Under the pieces are notes generated by a model. That model was not told the DNA's origin, did not search any database, and saw only the letters and a list, made by a program, of their open reading frames with translations. Both the position numbers and the translations under genes were made by a program. Positions 7,784 to 14,862 of a stretch of DNA of 62,356 bases are shown one piece after another. The DNA comes from a virus, in the IMG/VR virus record IMGVR_UViG_3300046000_004988, positions 1-62,356 of that record; one strand, 5' to 3'. The stretch's first letter is position 1. Each line of letters opens with the position of its first letter.

Positions 7784-8803
7784 TCACTTCTTGAGCTTGG
7801 AGACGGTCTCCTTGCCTGGGGTGATTGTGATCGACCAGGAGGACTCGCCTTTGCCAATCTTGAACTCATAGGTCGCCTTCTTGGCACCGACACCATTGAC
7901 GATAGCGAAGTTGATTGCGTCAGTGATTGTGCTGTCGGCGGACGGTTCGGACGAAGAGATCCGGATGGCATCTTTGATGGACATCTTCTGGATGATGAGA
8001 GGCGCGAGTTTGATCTTCTCGGCTTTGGGAAGCTCGGTGAACATCAGCAACTCTTTGTGCTTCTCCGGACCAGCCAGAATGGAACCACGCTTGATCGCAG
8101 TGAGGATTCCAGAGTCCTCACCAAGATCCTTGGCGATAGACACCAAGGCTTCAGCGCGTTCGGCTTTGCGCTTCGATGCATCCTTTCCTGCTTTGTCGGC
8201 ATCACGGATGCGACGAGCCTCTTCGTATGCCGCATTGAGCGAGATCTCCTTACTCTCGACTTTGGCGGCGAGTTCAGGGTACTGGGCGATGAGTTGGCTT
8301 TTCTTGACGTTGTCGACAGAGGTTCCAGTGACCTTTGCCGCCTCTTCCCGTGCTGCATGAGAGGCACGCTTCTGTGGGGTCTCTGGGATGGTGGTGCCAT
8401 TGCCATTGCCTTTGTCTGGCTTCGCCTCTTCAGAGACGTTCGCCTTCAGCTTAGCGACGATTTCCTTGGTGATGCTGGCGGCGAGCAAACCGAGGTGACC
8501 CTCAGTTAGATTGCGGCGGGCGAGGTTTTCGCGCAGCACGAATGCGAGGAGGTCATCGCCATCAGATGGGTCAGAACCGAATTCGCGGAAAGGAATGCTC
8601 TCCTTGTTGATTCCAGCCTCGTTGCCAAGGATGAGACGATTGCGTCCATCAGCAACCTTGCCCCTGTAGAGGACGACGGGTTTTTTGATGCCATCACGCT
8701 GGATGCTATCAAGCGTGACCTTGCGTGCGTTGCCTTCCATGAGTGGAAGTTTGTCTGCGAACTCGTGCGCGACGAATCCGAATGGTAGTTTGGTGGTGCT
8801 CAT
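7784..8803 (-). CDS. ParB-like DNA-binding protein
   Basis: The 339-residue protein has a ParB/Spo0J N-terminal fold: LDSIQRDGIKKPVVLYRG, then the ParB box ADGRNRLILGNEAG, and FVLRENLARRNLTEGH leading into a helix-turn-helix-like region. The C-terminal half is helical with a beta-rich end. ParB proteins bind palindromic parS sites and spread as CTP clamps; phage homologues also act as regulators or nucleases. No ParA ATPase is visible. It is the best candidate in this genome to bind the dispersed 18-bp palindrome, but that link is inference. The start follows an A/C-rich leader. Confidence 0.8.
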   Translation of the reverse strand: MSTTKLPFGFVAHEFADKLPLMEGNARKVTLDSIQRDGIKKPVVLYRGKVADGRNRLILGNEAGINKESIPFREFGSDPSDGDDLLAFVLRENLARRNLTEGHLGLLAASITKEIVAKLKANVSEEAKPDKGNGNGTTIPETPQKRASHAAREEAAKVTGTSVDNVKKSQLIAQYPELAAKVESKEISLNAAYEEARRIRDADKAGKDASKRKAERAEALVSIAKDLGEDSGILTAIKRGSILAGPEKHKELLMFTELPKAEKIKLAPLIIQKMSIKDAIRISSSEPSADSTITDAINFAIVNGVGAKKATYEFKIGKGESSWSITITPGKETVSKLKK

Positions 8804-8876
8804 TGTCAGTTTGGGTTTTTGGGTTTGGTCAGCTTTTGCTGAAGTGTTTTTATCAAAGACCAGAGACGTGGTCCGG

Positions 8877-9299
8877 TCAATTCTTTTTTGAGGAAACTAC
8901 TCTCCATCCATCTTTCGAGTCCTGGGCAAACCTGAATTCGATTTCTGGGAAATCGTGAATCGCACGCTTGAACGCAGTCACAGATCTTCCTTGAGATCCA
9001 AGTTTGAAACTGCCTTTGCACTCGACTGCCAGGACAACCTCAGAACCCTTCCAGACGATCCAGTCAGGTGTGTATTTTGTGCCATCCTTCAATCGCAGCG
9101 TGATCTCTTCATAACCAATTCTGTATCCAGATGATTCCTTGAATTCACACTGCAACACATGCCCATATCTCTCTTCGGTTTTATTCGCCGCTGATGGTTT
9201 CGGGAGACGGATTGGTGGTGGTGATGCGGGTCTGACATCAGACCCAGGTCTAATGCTTCCGTAACGCTTCTGGTATTCCTCTGATGACATCCTTTCCAT
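8877..9299 (-). CDS. DUF1064-type PD-(D/E)XK nuclease
   Basis: 140 residues, close to the usual size of phage DUF1064 proteins. After a Pro-rich N-terminus come ERYGHVLQCEF, then YTPDWIVW and AVECKGSFK, giving the D...ExK catalytic set of a restriction-like nuclease, and TAFKRAIHDFPEIEF. Such proteins are thought to resolve or trim recombination intermediates. It has one of the few strong Shine-Dalgarno sequences (AGGAGG). It contains a copy of the dispersed palindrome at 9228-9245. Confidence 0.75.
   Translation of the reverse strand: MERMSSEEYQKRYGSIRPGSDVRPASPPPIRLPKPSAANKTEERYGHVLQCEFKESSGYRIGYEEITLRLKDGTKYTPDWIVWKGSEVVLAVECKGSFKLGSQGRSVTAFKRAIHDFPEIEFRFAQDSKDGWRVVSSKKN
9228..9245. promoter_or_regulatory. 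Dispersed palindrome site 2 (GGGTCTGACATCAGACCC)
   Basis: Inside the DUF1064 nuclease gene (encoding GSDVRP). T/A at the S positions keeps the arms paired. Confidence 0.82.
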
Positions 9300-9307
9300 A
9301 TCTTGAA

Positions 9308-9610
9308 TTACCTCCTTTTGAATGATCCGGATTTGATCTTTGTGAGTAGTGCCCTAACAAAGTCTCTGCCTGCATGGACATACGCTCTTTGGATGTGCTT
9401 GCAGTGCTGCCTAACTGGCTTGATGCTCGCATCCCTCATTGGCTTAATCCTGTTCAGGTAGTCTTGACAGGTGCATGAACCCTCTCCGTCATAGTCGAAG
9501 AGATCAACCATGTAGAATGTGCCTGGGTTTGCTTCTGATTCGATGCTGTACTCACCAATTGTTTCAAGTGGTGTAATTTCAGGCTCGTATGATGAATCTA
9601 ATTTTGACAT
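9308..9610 (-). CDS. SWIM-type zinc-finger protein, 100 aa
   Basis: The segment FYMVDLFDYDG then SCTCQDYL and, after a spacer, HCKHIQRAYV gives the C-x-C...C-x-H arrangement of a SWIM zinc finger, which binds DNA or protein. Cellular SWIM proteins such as Sws1 act with Rad51 paralogues, and the domain also occurs in helicases and transposases. Its place between a nuclease and KH-like and DnaB-like genes fits a recombination or replication role. Confidence 0.68.
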   Translation of the reverse strand: MSKLDSSYEPEITPLETIGEYSIESEANPGTFYMVDLFDYDGEGSCTCQDYLNRIKPMRDASIKPVRQHCKHIQRAYVHAGRDFVRALLTKIKSGSFKRR

Positions 9611-9634
9611 TTGGTTATTGGTTAGACTGGTGAT

Positions 9635-10096
9635 TCAATCCCAGATGATTTCGGCGTATCGACTCTGTGCTCTGCCGATGCTGAAGAAGACATTGGTGGC
9701 ATCATTCTGGATCGACTTCTTGAGACTGTCGCCGCCTTCGATGAGGATCTTGTTATTCTCTTGGGCTGCATTTGCAGCACCTCCGAATACGAGAACAAGC
9801 CACGGAATCAATGCATCCATGGCGCATGATGTTGCTACTGGATTGATTGGAGTGGTTTCATCTGGGTCTTCCAGGATGACCTCGATCTCTGGGTCAATTG
9901 CCGCCATCAGCGACTTTATTGACTTCAGGGTTGCGGCACCTCCACCAAGGATTCGACCTTGGTTCCTGGACACCGTGGTGATCTTCAGAATGTACTTGCC
10001 GTCAGATCCTTCTGAGGATTCGACTGAGAATCGGCGTTCGCGCAAAAGGCCGGAAATGATTTTTGAGAGGACTTCCTCTGGAGTGATTGGTTTCAT
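9635..10096 (-). CDS. KH-domain-like protein
   Basis: I chose ATG 10094-10096 (MKPITPEEVLSKII); the longer reading would overlap the DnaB-like gene. Residues about 38-62 (VSRNQGRILGGGAATLKSIKSL) resemble the GxxG loop and helix of a KH RNA-binding domain as in Jag/KhpA-type proteins, but the loop reads QGRILGGG. The C-terminal half is hydrophobic (MDALIPWLVLVFGGAAN). It probably binds RNA or single-stranded DNA. It overlaps nothing and follows DnaB after 50 bases. Confidence 0.5.
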   Translation of the reverse strand: MKPITPEEVLSKIISGLLRERRFSVESSEGSDGKYILKITTVSRNQGRILGGGAATLKSIKSLMAAIDPEIEVILEDPDETTPINPVATSCAMDALIPWLVLVFGGAANAAQENNKILIEGGDSLKKSIQNDATNVFFSIGRAQSRYAEIIWD

Positions 10097-10146
10097 GAAA
10101 TGGTTTTGTTTTGGGTTTGTTACTCTCTGGTGCTTTGTTTTGTGGG

Positions 10147-11583
10147 TCAAGCGTAAACTCGCTCGAAGCGATACTCTGCTCCGATGAGCGCCACCTTCAT
10201 GCTCCACATTGGTTCTCCATCACGGTTCTTGTCGCAGAAGATGTTTCTCTCCCTGCTCTGTTCCTCGTCATCATTGCTCGATGATTTTTTGTAACTCTCG
10301 TAGCCTGACTTTTTCTTTTTCTTGTCCTCGATCTTCTCGATCTTCAACATGACGTCGCAGTCGTTCTTGATGTCCTCGGCTTCGCGTGCATCACCGTCTT
10401 TGTTGACCTGTGACGGCAGAATGATGTCGATGTCTTCAGTCTTTGTGACTCGTGCAAGTTTTGATGTGATCTTTGCAATCTCCTGCTGCCTGCGCTCTGA
10501 CTTTTCTTCGGTCTGGAGCAACTGGACGTAGTCGATCACAACGACCATCCTTTGACCCTTTGCCAGAGTTCGGCGGCGACGACGAATGTCCCGAATGACC
10601 CACTCGATTTTGCGACCAGAGATGTTGATGATGCGGAGATCGAATGACCTGATTTTCTTTGTGACTTTCACAAACTTCTCCTGGTCTGCACGGTTCATCT
10701 TTCCGAACTTCATGTCCTGAGAATTGATGCGTCCGATTGATGAGATCATTCGAGCGACCTCTGCCTTTGGCTGCATTTCGCATGTGTAGATGATTCCTCT
10801 GTTGTAGACCTCAGGATTCGTCTTTGTCGGTGAGTCAACCACTGCTTCAATGAACTGCCTCGAAAGGGTTGATTTGCCGTCGCTTGATTCACCTGTGACG
10901 ATCCAGAGGCGACCTCCGTAGAATCCACCAGTCTTGTCGTCGATCATCTGGAATCCAGTTGGGATTCCTGGGATTGCTCCTGGGTTGTCCATGCGTGCAG
11001 TGATGTCGTCGATGACCTCACCAACCAATGATGACATCGACTTGTCGTCCTCGTCTTCGGATTGATCCACAAGCTCAATGCTGGTTGCTGATTCACGCAT
11101 TGCTTCAACTGGATCGAACGTCTCGTTGGGGTGAACTGTCTGGAGTCTGTTGATGATCTCGGCGCATGCAAGTATCCCTGCGCGTTGCTGCATCTTCTCG
11201 CGGACAATTTTGCAGTAATTCGGGAAGTATGCTGGTGACGGAATGAACGTGTAGATCTCGGACAGGGCTGATGGTCCACCGACTCGGTCCAGCAGATTCT
11301 TTTCCCTTAGTCTCTTCGTTATCAGGATCATGTCGTCGAACGGAAGTCGAAGTTCGTTCATTTCGACAAGTTCAGCAAAGATGGTCCTGTGCGCTTCGAC
11401 GTAGAAGGCAGATGTTCCAAAGTCGATAGTTTCAATCCGGTCCTGGCTTTGGAGAATTGATGCGATGACTCCTTTCTCGGCACCCTCATCATGAGGCATT
11501 GGCTTGTTGATTGTGGCGAGCAGTTCCTCTGCGGATGCTGCTTCGTTGCGGGTTCTCCCGAATGGATTTGCTTGTGGTTTCAT
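10147..11583 (-). CDS. dnaB: Replicative DNA helicase, DnaB-like
   Basis: Hexameric fork helicase of 478 residues. The N-terminal DnaB domain (AEKGVIASILQ, AHRTIFAELVEM) is followed by a RecA-like domain with Walker A GESSDGKS, Walker B VVVIDYVQLL and the downstream Gln motif ILPSQVNKDG. A Lys-rich insertion and a Ser/Asp/Glu-rich stretch precede the C-terminus. It lies two genes after the iteron-bearing initiator gene, a lambda-like order of initiator then helicase. Since no DNA polymerase is encoded, it would serve to recruit host replication machinery. Confidence 0.87.
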   Translation of the reverse strand: MKPQANPFGRTRNEAASAEELLATINKPMPHDEGAEKGVIASILQSQDRIETIDFGTSAFYVEAHRTIFAELVEMNELRLPFDDMILITKRLREKNLLDRVGGPSALSEIYTFIPSPAYFPNYCKIVREKMQQRAGILACAEIINRLQTVHPNETFDPVEAMRESATSIELVDQSEDEDDKSMSSLVGEVIDDITARMDNPGAIPGIPTGFQMIDDKTGGFYGGRLWIVTGESSDGKSTLSRQFIEAVVDSPTKTNPEVYNRGIIYTCEMQPKAEVARMISSIGRINSQDMKFGKMNRADQEKFVKVTKKIRSFDLRIINISGRKIEWVIRDIRRRRRTLAKGQRMVVVIDYVQLLQTEEKSERRQQEIAKITSKLARVTKTEDIDIILPSQVNKDGDAREAEDIKNDCDVMLKIEKIEDKKKKKSGYESYKKSSSNDDEEQSRERNIFCDKNRDGEPMWSMKVALIGAEYRFERVYA

Positions 11584-11606
11584 TTTTGGTTTTTGGTCCT
11601 GACGTT

Positions 11607-12275
11607 TTATTCGATGTGCTTTACCACTCCGCGCTCATCTGGAACTCCCCAGGTGCGCTTGCGATTCTTGGCGAACTTATTTTCGACTTCCATCATGAGA
11701 TTGACTCCTGCACGCTCTGCGAGATTGAAGAGCAGAATGGCGCAGTCAGCAAGCTCTTCTCCATCGTTTGGGTTCTCGCGGACTTCCTGAACCTCATCGG
11801 CTAAGTGGTCGATCTTTGCAGATGTGGTCTGGTTAGGGAATGTCTCCTCAGACCACTGGGAAATGCGATGTTGTATCGTCGCTGCATTCTTTACGAGGGT
11901 GAGTTGACAGTTGAACAATTCTGATAGTCCTTTATAGGTTTTTCCGGCAGATTCTCTGCGCCATATCGCTGCCGATATTTGTAGGTCAATCCATGTTTTT
12001 GTTTTGAATCTACCAGTGTTATAGCATTCGATGCATATTGGAATATCACCAACTTTCCTGAGTGTTTGAGTTTCGCAGGAGACGCATTTGCATTTATCTG
12101 GGTCGGAACTCGGACCCGAATTTTGTTTTGAATCTAAGTGATTCTTTTCTATCCAATCAGCTAATCTTCCGGATGCGTAGCAATTAAAGCATGTTGTTAT
12201 TTCGCCATAATTGCCGAGATCTTTTGGGGTTCCGCAGCATTCGCAGTATGTTTTTTGCATTTGTTCTTGGTCCAT
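11607..12275 (-). CDS. Zinc-ribbon protein fused to MazG/DUF550-type pyrophosphohydrolase domain
   Basis: I chose ATG 12273-12275 (MDQEQMQKTYCECCG). The N-terminal 100 residues carry two zinc-ribbon-like units (CECCG...CFNC and CVSC...CIEC). The C-terminal part (WSEETFPN, then LADEVQEVRENPNDGEELADC and a helical end) matches the all-alpha dATP/dGTP diphosphohydrolase-like domain common in enterobacterial phages. It would hydrolyse nucleoside triphosphates, adjusting or cleaning the dNTP pool. The double zinc-ribbon front end is not usual for this family. It contains a palindrome copy at 12100-12117. Confidence 0.7.
   Translation of the reverse strand: MDQEQMQKTYCECCGTPKDLGNYGEITTCFNCYASGRLADWIEKNHLDSKQNSGPSSDPDKCKCVSCETQTLRKVGDIPICIECYNTGRFKTKTWIDLQISAAIWRRESAGKTYKGLSELFNCQLTLVKNAATIQHRISQWSEETFPNQTTSAKIDHLADEVQEVRENPNDGEELADCAILLFNLAERAGVNLMMEVENKFAKNRKRTWGVPDERGVVKHIE
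12100..12117. promoter_or_regulatory. Dispersed palindrome site 3 (GGGTCGGAACTCGGACCC)
   Basis: Inside the zinc-ribbon/DUF550 gene, encoding SGPSSDP in the linker between zinc ribbons. Confidence 0.88.
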
Positions 12276-12279
12276 GGCT

Positions 12280-13026
12280 TTAGTCTTCGCGGTAAACTTT
12301 TGCTTTGTCAATCTCGGCGGGCCAGTTGTTCATGAGGGTCACTGGTTCTCTCCTGAGATACTCACACTGGGTTTTTGTGTAATACCATTCGAGGATGTCG
12401 AGATCTTCATTGAGGTCTGACTGGTCGCAGTCGGCATAGGACATCGCCAGGATCTTGAGGGCAGTGAGTTCTTTCTTGGACCACTTGGTTGATGGTCGAC
12501 GATTGAACCACGAATGAATTCTTGAATGAAGTTCTTGAGAAACTGGATTCATCTTTGTCTTTGGTTCATCAATCTTTACATCCTCCGACTTGTCGGAGAT
12601 TGGTATCTCCTTATCTGGATTACCTTCATGGATTACCTTTGGGTGTCTGTCAGACAGGGGTGGGGTGTCTGTCAGACAGGGGTCCGGTTCCTGTGAGACA
12701 GGGGTGTCTGTCAGACAGGGGTTCCAGGATGACGGTGGAGTTAGGAAATAGACGTTGGATTTTGTGCCTCCTGTAGTCCTCCTAACCTCCATGAAATGAC
12801 GGTCCTCAAGCTCTTTGATTGCACGCCTCACCTGACTCTCTGAGATACCGCACACGGTCCCGATGCTTTGGATGCCAGGAAAGGCACTCCCTGTTCGATT
12901 GGCACGCCTTGCAATGTGGCAATACACCCTGAACGCATAAACGCTCAATCCTGCATCATCGAGTGATGAATGGACAAAGATGACATTCATCTCTGACTGA
13001 TCTTGGAATACTTTCTTCTCGCTCAT
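12280..13026 (-). CDS. Replication initiator (lambda O-like) with winged-helix domain and internal origin
   Basis: 248 residues from ATG 13024-13026, coupled by ATGA to the upstream gene. The N-terminal half is a helix-turn-helix/winged-helix domain (AGLSVYAFRVYCHIARRA, FPGIQSIGTVCGISESQVRRAIKELED, then MEVRRTTGGTKSNVYFL). A linker encoded by four DNA iterons follows (residues about 100-130, with repeated PCLTDTP), and a helical C-terminal domain may contact the DnaB-like helicase. This domain order and the origin within the linker mirror O proteins of lambdoid phages. It binds the origin and loads helicase; inferred from organisation. Confidence 0.75.
   Translation of the reverse strand: MSEKKVFQDQSEMNVIFVHSSLDDAGLSVYAFRVYCHIARRANRTGSAFPGIQSIGTVCGISESQVRRAIKELEDRHFMEVRRTTGGTKSNVYFLTPPSSWNPCLTDTPVSQEPDPCLTDTPPLSDRHPKVIHEGNPDKEIPISDKSEDVKIDEPKTKMNPVSQELHSRIHSWFNRRPSTKWSKKELTALKILAMSYADCDQSDLNEDLDILEWYYTKTQCEYLRREPVTLMNNWPAEIDKAKVYRED
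12642..12721. repeat. Four 19-bp iterons, putative replication origin
   Basis: Units start at 12642, 12664, 12686 and 12703 (spacing 22, 22 and 17). The consensus on the plus strand is GGTGTCTGTCAGACAGGGG, whose core TGTCTGTCAGACA is palindromic about one base. The third unit is diverged (GGTTCCTGTGAGACAGGGG). They lie in the linker region of the initiator gene, the same arrangement as the lambda ori within O. Confidence 0.75.
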
Positions 13027-13346
13027 TGGTCTTTTGGTTGAGTGTGTTGCAGTGCTCTCTGCGCTAGTTCTAGTTGAATCTTGAGAATGGCGACCTGACG
13101 AGTCTTTCTGGCCTTGAATGAGGTCCACGCTTCGTCACGAGTCGGGTGCGCTAAACGCTTCTTCGAGGTCTTGCTAACCCACTTCCGTTCACCATATCTT
13201 TCGACATGGTATCCGCACGGAGTCTCGCTGATGACCGTGTAAGTTTGGAGGCGAATGTCGACTCTGACACAAGTAACGGTCTCAAATTCGTCCAGTTCTC
13301 CGTATGGATGGTCAGTGTAGCGATAGAGGTGTGTTGGTGTGCTCAT
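13023..13346 (-). CDS. Hypothetical protein, 107 aa
   Basis: Beta-rich N-terminal half (VTCVRVDIRLQTYTVISETPCG) with aromatic and basic residues, then a helical Lys/Gln-rich C-terminus. This resembles small phage proteins of unknown function upstream of replication genes. It is coupled to the initiator by ATGA. Confidence 0.62.
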   Translation of the reverse strand: MSTPTHLYRYTDHPYGELDEFETVTCVRVDIRLQTYTVISETPCGYHVERYGERKWVSKTSKKRLAHPTRDEAWTSFKARKTRQVAILKIQLELAQRALQHTQPKDQ

Positions 13347-13349
13347 GTG

Positions 13350-13745
13350 TTACAGTCCTGCGTATGGGTTTTGTTTTGACCTATCTTTGATTCCAAGGAT
13401 TCGATTGAGCCTCCTGATCTCGTTTAGCATCTCAACCTGCTTTGCCAGCATCCCTTGGGTGCGGTCGATGAGTCGTTCGTTGAGTTCAGTGATGTCGCGC
13501 TCAAGATCACTGATCCTGTCCTCGTAATTCTGCTCTTTGATCTCCTGTGCCTTTTCGGGATTGCATCTCTCGCATCCGTCTCCGACGAGTCGGGTTGCCA
13601 AGGAACACTGGCATAGCTCACTCTTTGCCTTCGCGGCATTAAGCTCGCGTTCGAGGGTGCGGGCGAGTGTCGCAAGATTGCGGATCAATGAACTGTCGCC
13701 TGTGTCGTCGGCTAAGATTGCGTCTGTTCGTGGTGTTAGTGTCAT
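13350..13745 (-). CDS. Coiled-coil protein with TPRTDA leader, 131 aa
   Basis: Start ATG 13743-13745 overlaps the preceding stop (ATGA). The N-terminus MTLTPRTDA is shared with two nearby genes (14217-14465 and 14462-14701). A Cys pair region (CQCSLATRLVGDGCERC) may bind zinc, and a long leucine-rich coiled coil follows (residues 70-120). Phages often carry families of such TPRTDA proteins; their role is unknown. Confidence 0.6.
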   Translation of the reverse strand: MTLTPRTDAILADDTGDSSLIRNLATLARTLERELNAAKAKSELCQCSLATRLVGDGCERCNPEKAQEIKEQNYEDRISDLERDITELNERLIDRTQGMLAKQVEMLNEIRRLNRILGIKDRSKQNPYAGL

Positions 13746-14092
13746 AGAATTTCCTCTGGCCATGCGGCAATGATTGCGGCAACTAATCGAGCATTAGCGG
13801 TAAGCATCATTTCAGTTGTGATATTCTGAATATAAATAGGAAGCGATGAATCCACGTTTAAGCAGTCGTCAATCGCTGCGATGGTCGAGAGCCAGCCCGC
13901 TTCGGCGGCACCCGCGCAGGCTGCGATGAAGTCAGGGTTCCAACCGTCACAGTCAGCAACTTTTTCGTTACCATCCCAGTCCCAAACTGTATCTGACCCA
14001 CACTTCCACCTTCCTGCAGTTCGCTTTTCAGCAATAGCTAGGAGTTCTTGGCATTTGGCTTTGATTCGTTGTAGGTGTTCGGTGTCGGTCAT
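13742..14092 (-). CDS. Hypothetical phage protein, 116 aa
   Basis: Aromatic middle region (GRWKCGSDTVWDWDGNEK, WNPDFIAACAGAAEAGW) and a C-terminal helix ending in ANARLVAAIIAAWPEEIL. The pattern 'NARLVAA' near the C-terminus recurs in small accessory proteins of many phages. No function is known. It is coupled at both ends by ATGA. Confidence 0.62.
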   Translation of the reverse strand: MTDTEHLQRIKAKCQELLAIAEKRTAGRWKCGSDTVWDWDGNEKVADCDGWNPDFIAACAGAAEAGWLSTIAAIDDCLNVDSSLPIYIQNITTEMMLTANARLVAAIIAAWPEEIL

Positions 14093-14220
14093 GGGGTAAC
14101 AAGTTTCCCATTGGTTAGGGTGTAGATGATGGCGTCTGCGATGTCTGGCGTTCCATCAAACAGTATGATTAGGAGGGTTATGCAGATTAGTAACACTGAA
14201 TCGGAGTCGATGAAGGTCAT
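14089..14220 (-). CDS. Very small membrane protein, 43 aa
   Basis: The ORF starts at ATG 14218-14220, inside the upstream stop (ATGA), and ends at TGA 14089-14091, inside the next start (ATGA). It encodes one hydrophobic segment (SVLLICITLLIILF) and a short polar tail. The double coupling argues that it is a real gene although it is too short for usual cut-offs. Function is unknown. Confidence 0.6.
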   Translation of the reverse strand: MTFIDSDSVLLICITLLIILFDGTPDIADAIIYTLTNGKLVTP

Positions 14221-14465
14221 GGTTTTCCTTTCACTTTAGCGATAGCTGCTTTAGCTTTCATCAACGCTGCATTTTGGTTACGGGCTTCTATTGTCGGCAT
14301 TACAGCTACACCGCCGTTTGCTGCCACCATTGATTCCAAAGCCTCCAGCAACTCAGCGTTTTCGCGTTCAAGTTGGCGGGCGAAGTCTGGAGCGATGCAA
14401 GGATCACCTTCTTTACAGGTGATACTTTCGTTTGCGTCTGTTCGTGGTGTTGGTGTTGGTGTCAT
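14217..14465 (-). CDS. TPRTDA-type small protein, 82 aa
   Basis: Begins MTPTPTPRTDAN. It then has DFARQLERENAELLEALESM, nearly identical to a segment of the next upstream gene product, followed by a helical tail. The two are tandem paralogues from local duplication. Coupled by ATGA. Confidence 0.62.
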   Translation of the reverse strand: MTPTPTPRTDANESITCKEGDPCIAPDFARQLERENAELLEALESMVAANGGVAVMPTIEARNQNAALMKAKAAIAKVKGKP

Positions 14466-14701
14466 GGTTGAACTCCTTTCGCTTTGGTTATCACTGCAAG
14501 AGCGGGTTTCCAAGGTACCTTTGTGTCGCCTTCAATATACGGCAGGATGCTTTCCAATACCCCTAACATCTCAGCATTTTCGCGCTCAAGTTGGCGGGCG
14601 AAGTCTGCGGAGACTTCTTCAACCCAACGATACACGCTAGAGTTCTGGCCGGATGTGTCGCGTTTCTTTGCTACTGCATTTGTTCGTGGTGTTGGTGTCA
14701 T
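14462..14701 (-). CDS. TPRTNA-type small protein, 79 aa
   Basis: Begins MTPTPRTNAVAKK and shares DFARQLERENAE with its downstream paralogue. It is a predicted short coiled coil. It is the first gene after the structured gap at 14702-14862. Confidence 0.62.
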   Translation of the reverse strand: MTPTPRTNAVAKKRDTSGQNSSVYRWVEEVSADFARQLERENAEMLGVLESILPYIEGDTKVPWKPALAVITKAKGVQP

Positions 14702-14729
14702 TTTGTTAGATTGGTTTGATAAATAATTC

Positions 14730-14777
14730 GCCCGCCAATGTGGACCCCACTTTCCTGAGATTGTGGCACTGGCGGGC
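14730..14777 (-). other. Structured RNA-like inverted repeat in a 161-bp gap
   Basis: GCCCGCCA at 14730-14737 pairs exactly with TGGCGGGC at 14770-14777, and the enclosed sequence contains a smaller GTGG/CCAC hairpin. It lies between the UvrD-like helicase gene and the small gene starting at 14701, in the 5' leader of the latter. It could be a terminator, attenuator or processed RNA; there is no U-run typical of a terminator. Confidence 0.4.
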
Positions 14778-14862
14778 TGAAAGTTGTTTGGAGATCACCT
14801 CTGGGTCCAGCAGGGGTGTGGTTGATGTGTTGCTCAGGGTTGTGTGCTCGTCAACACTGTTT

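Noticed and set aside
7221-8509. Long plus-strand ORFs of 180 and 254 codons
   Set aside because: They lie antisense to the clear SF2 helicase and ParB-like genes, have no recognisable domains and follow the codon pattern of the genes on the other strand.
12642-12721. CRISPR array
   Set aside because: Units are 19 bp with almost no spacer (3 bp or overlap) and encode part of an initiator; they are iterons.
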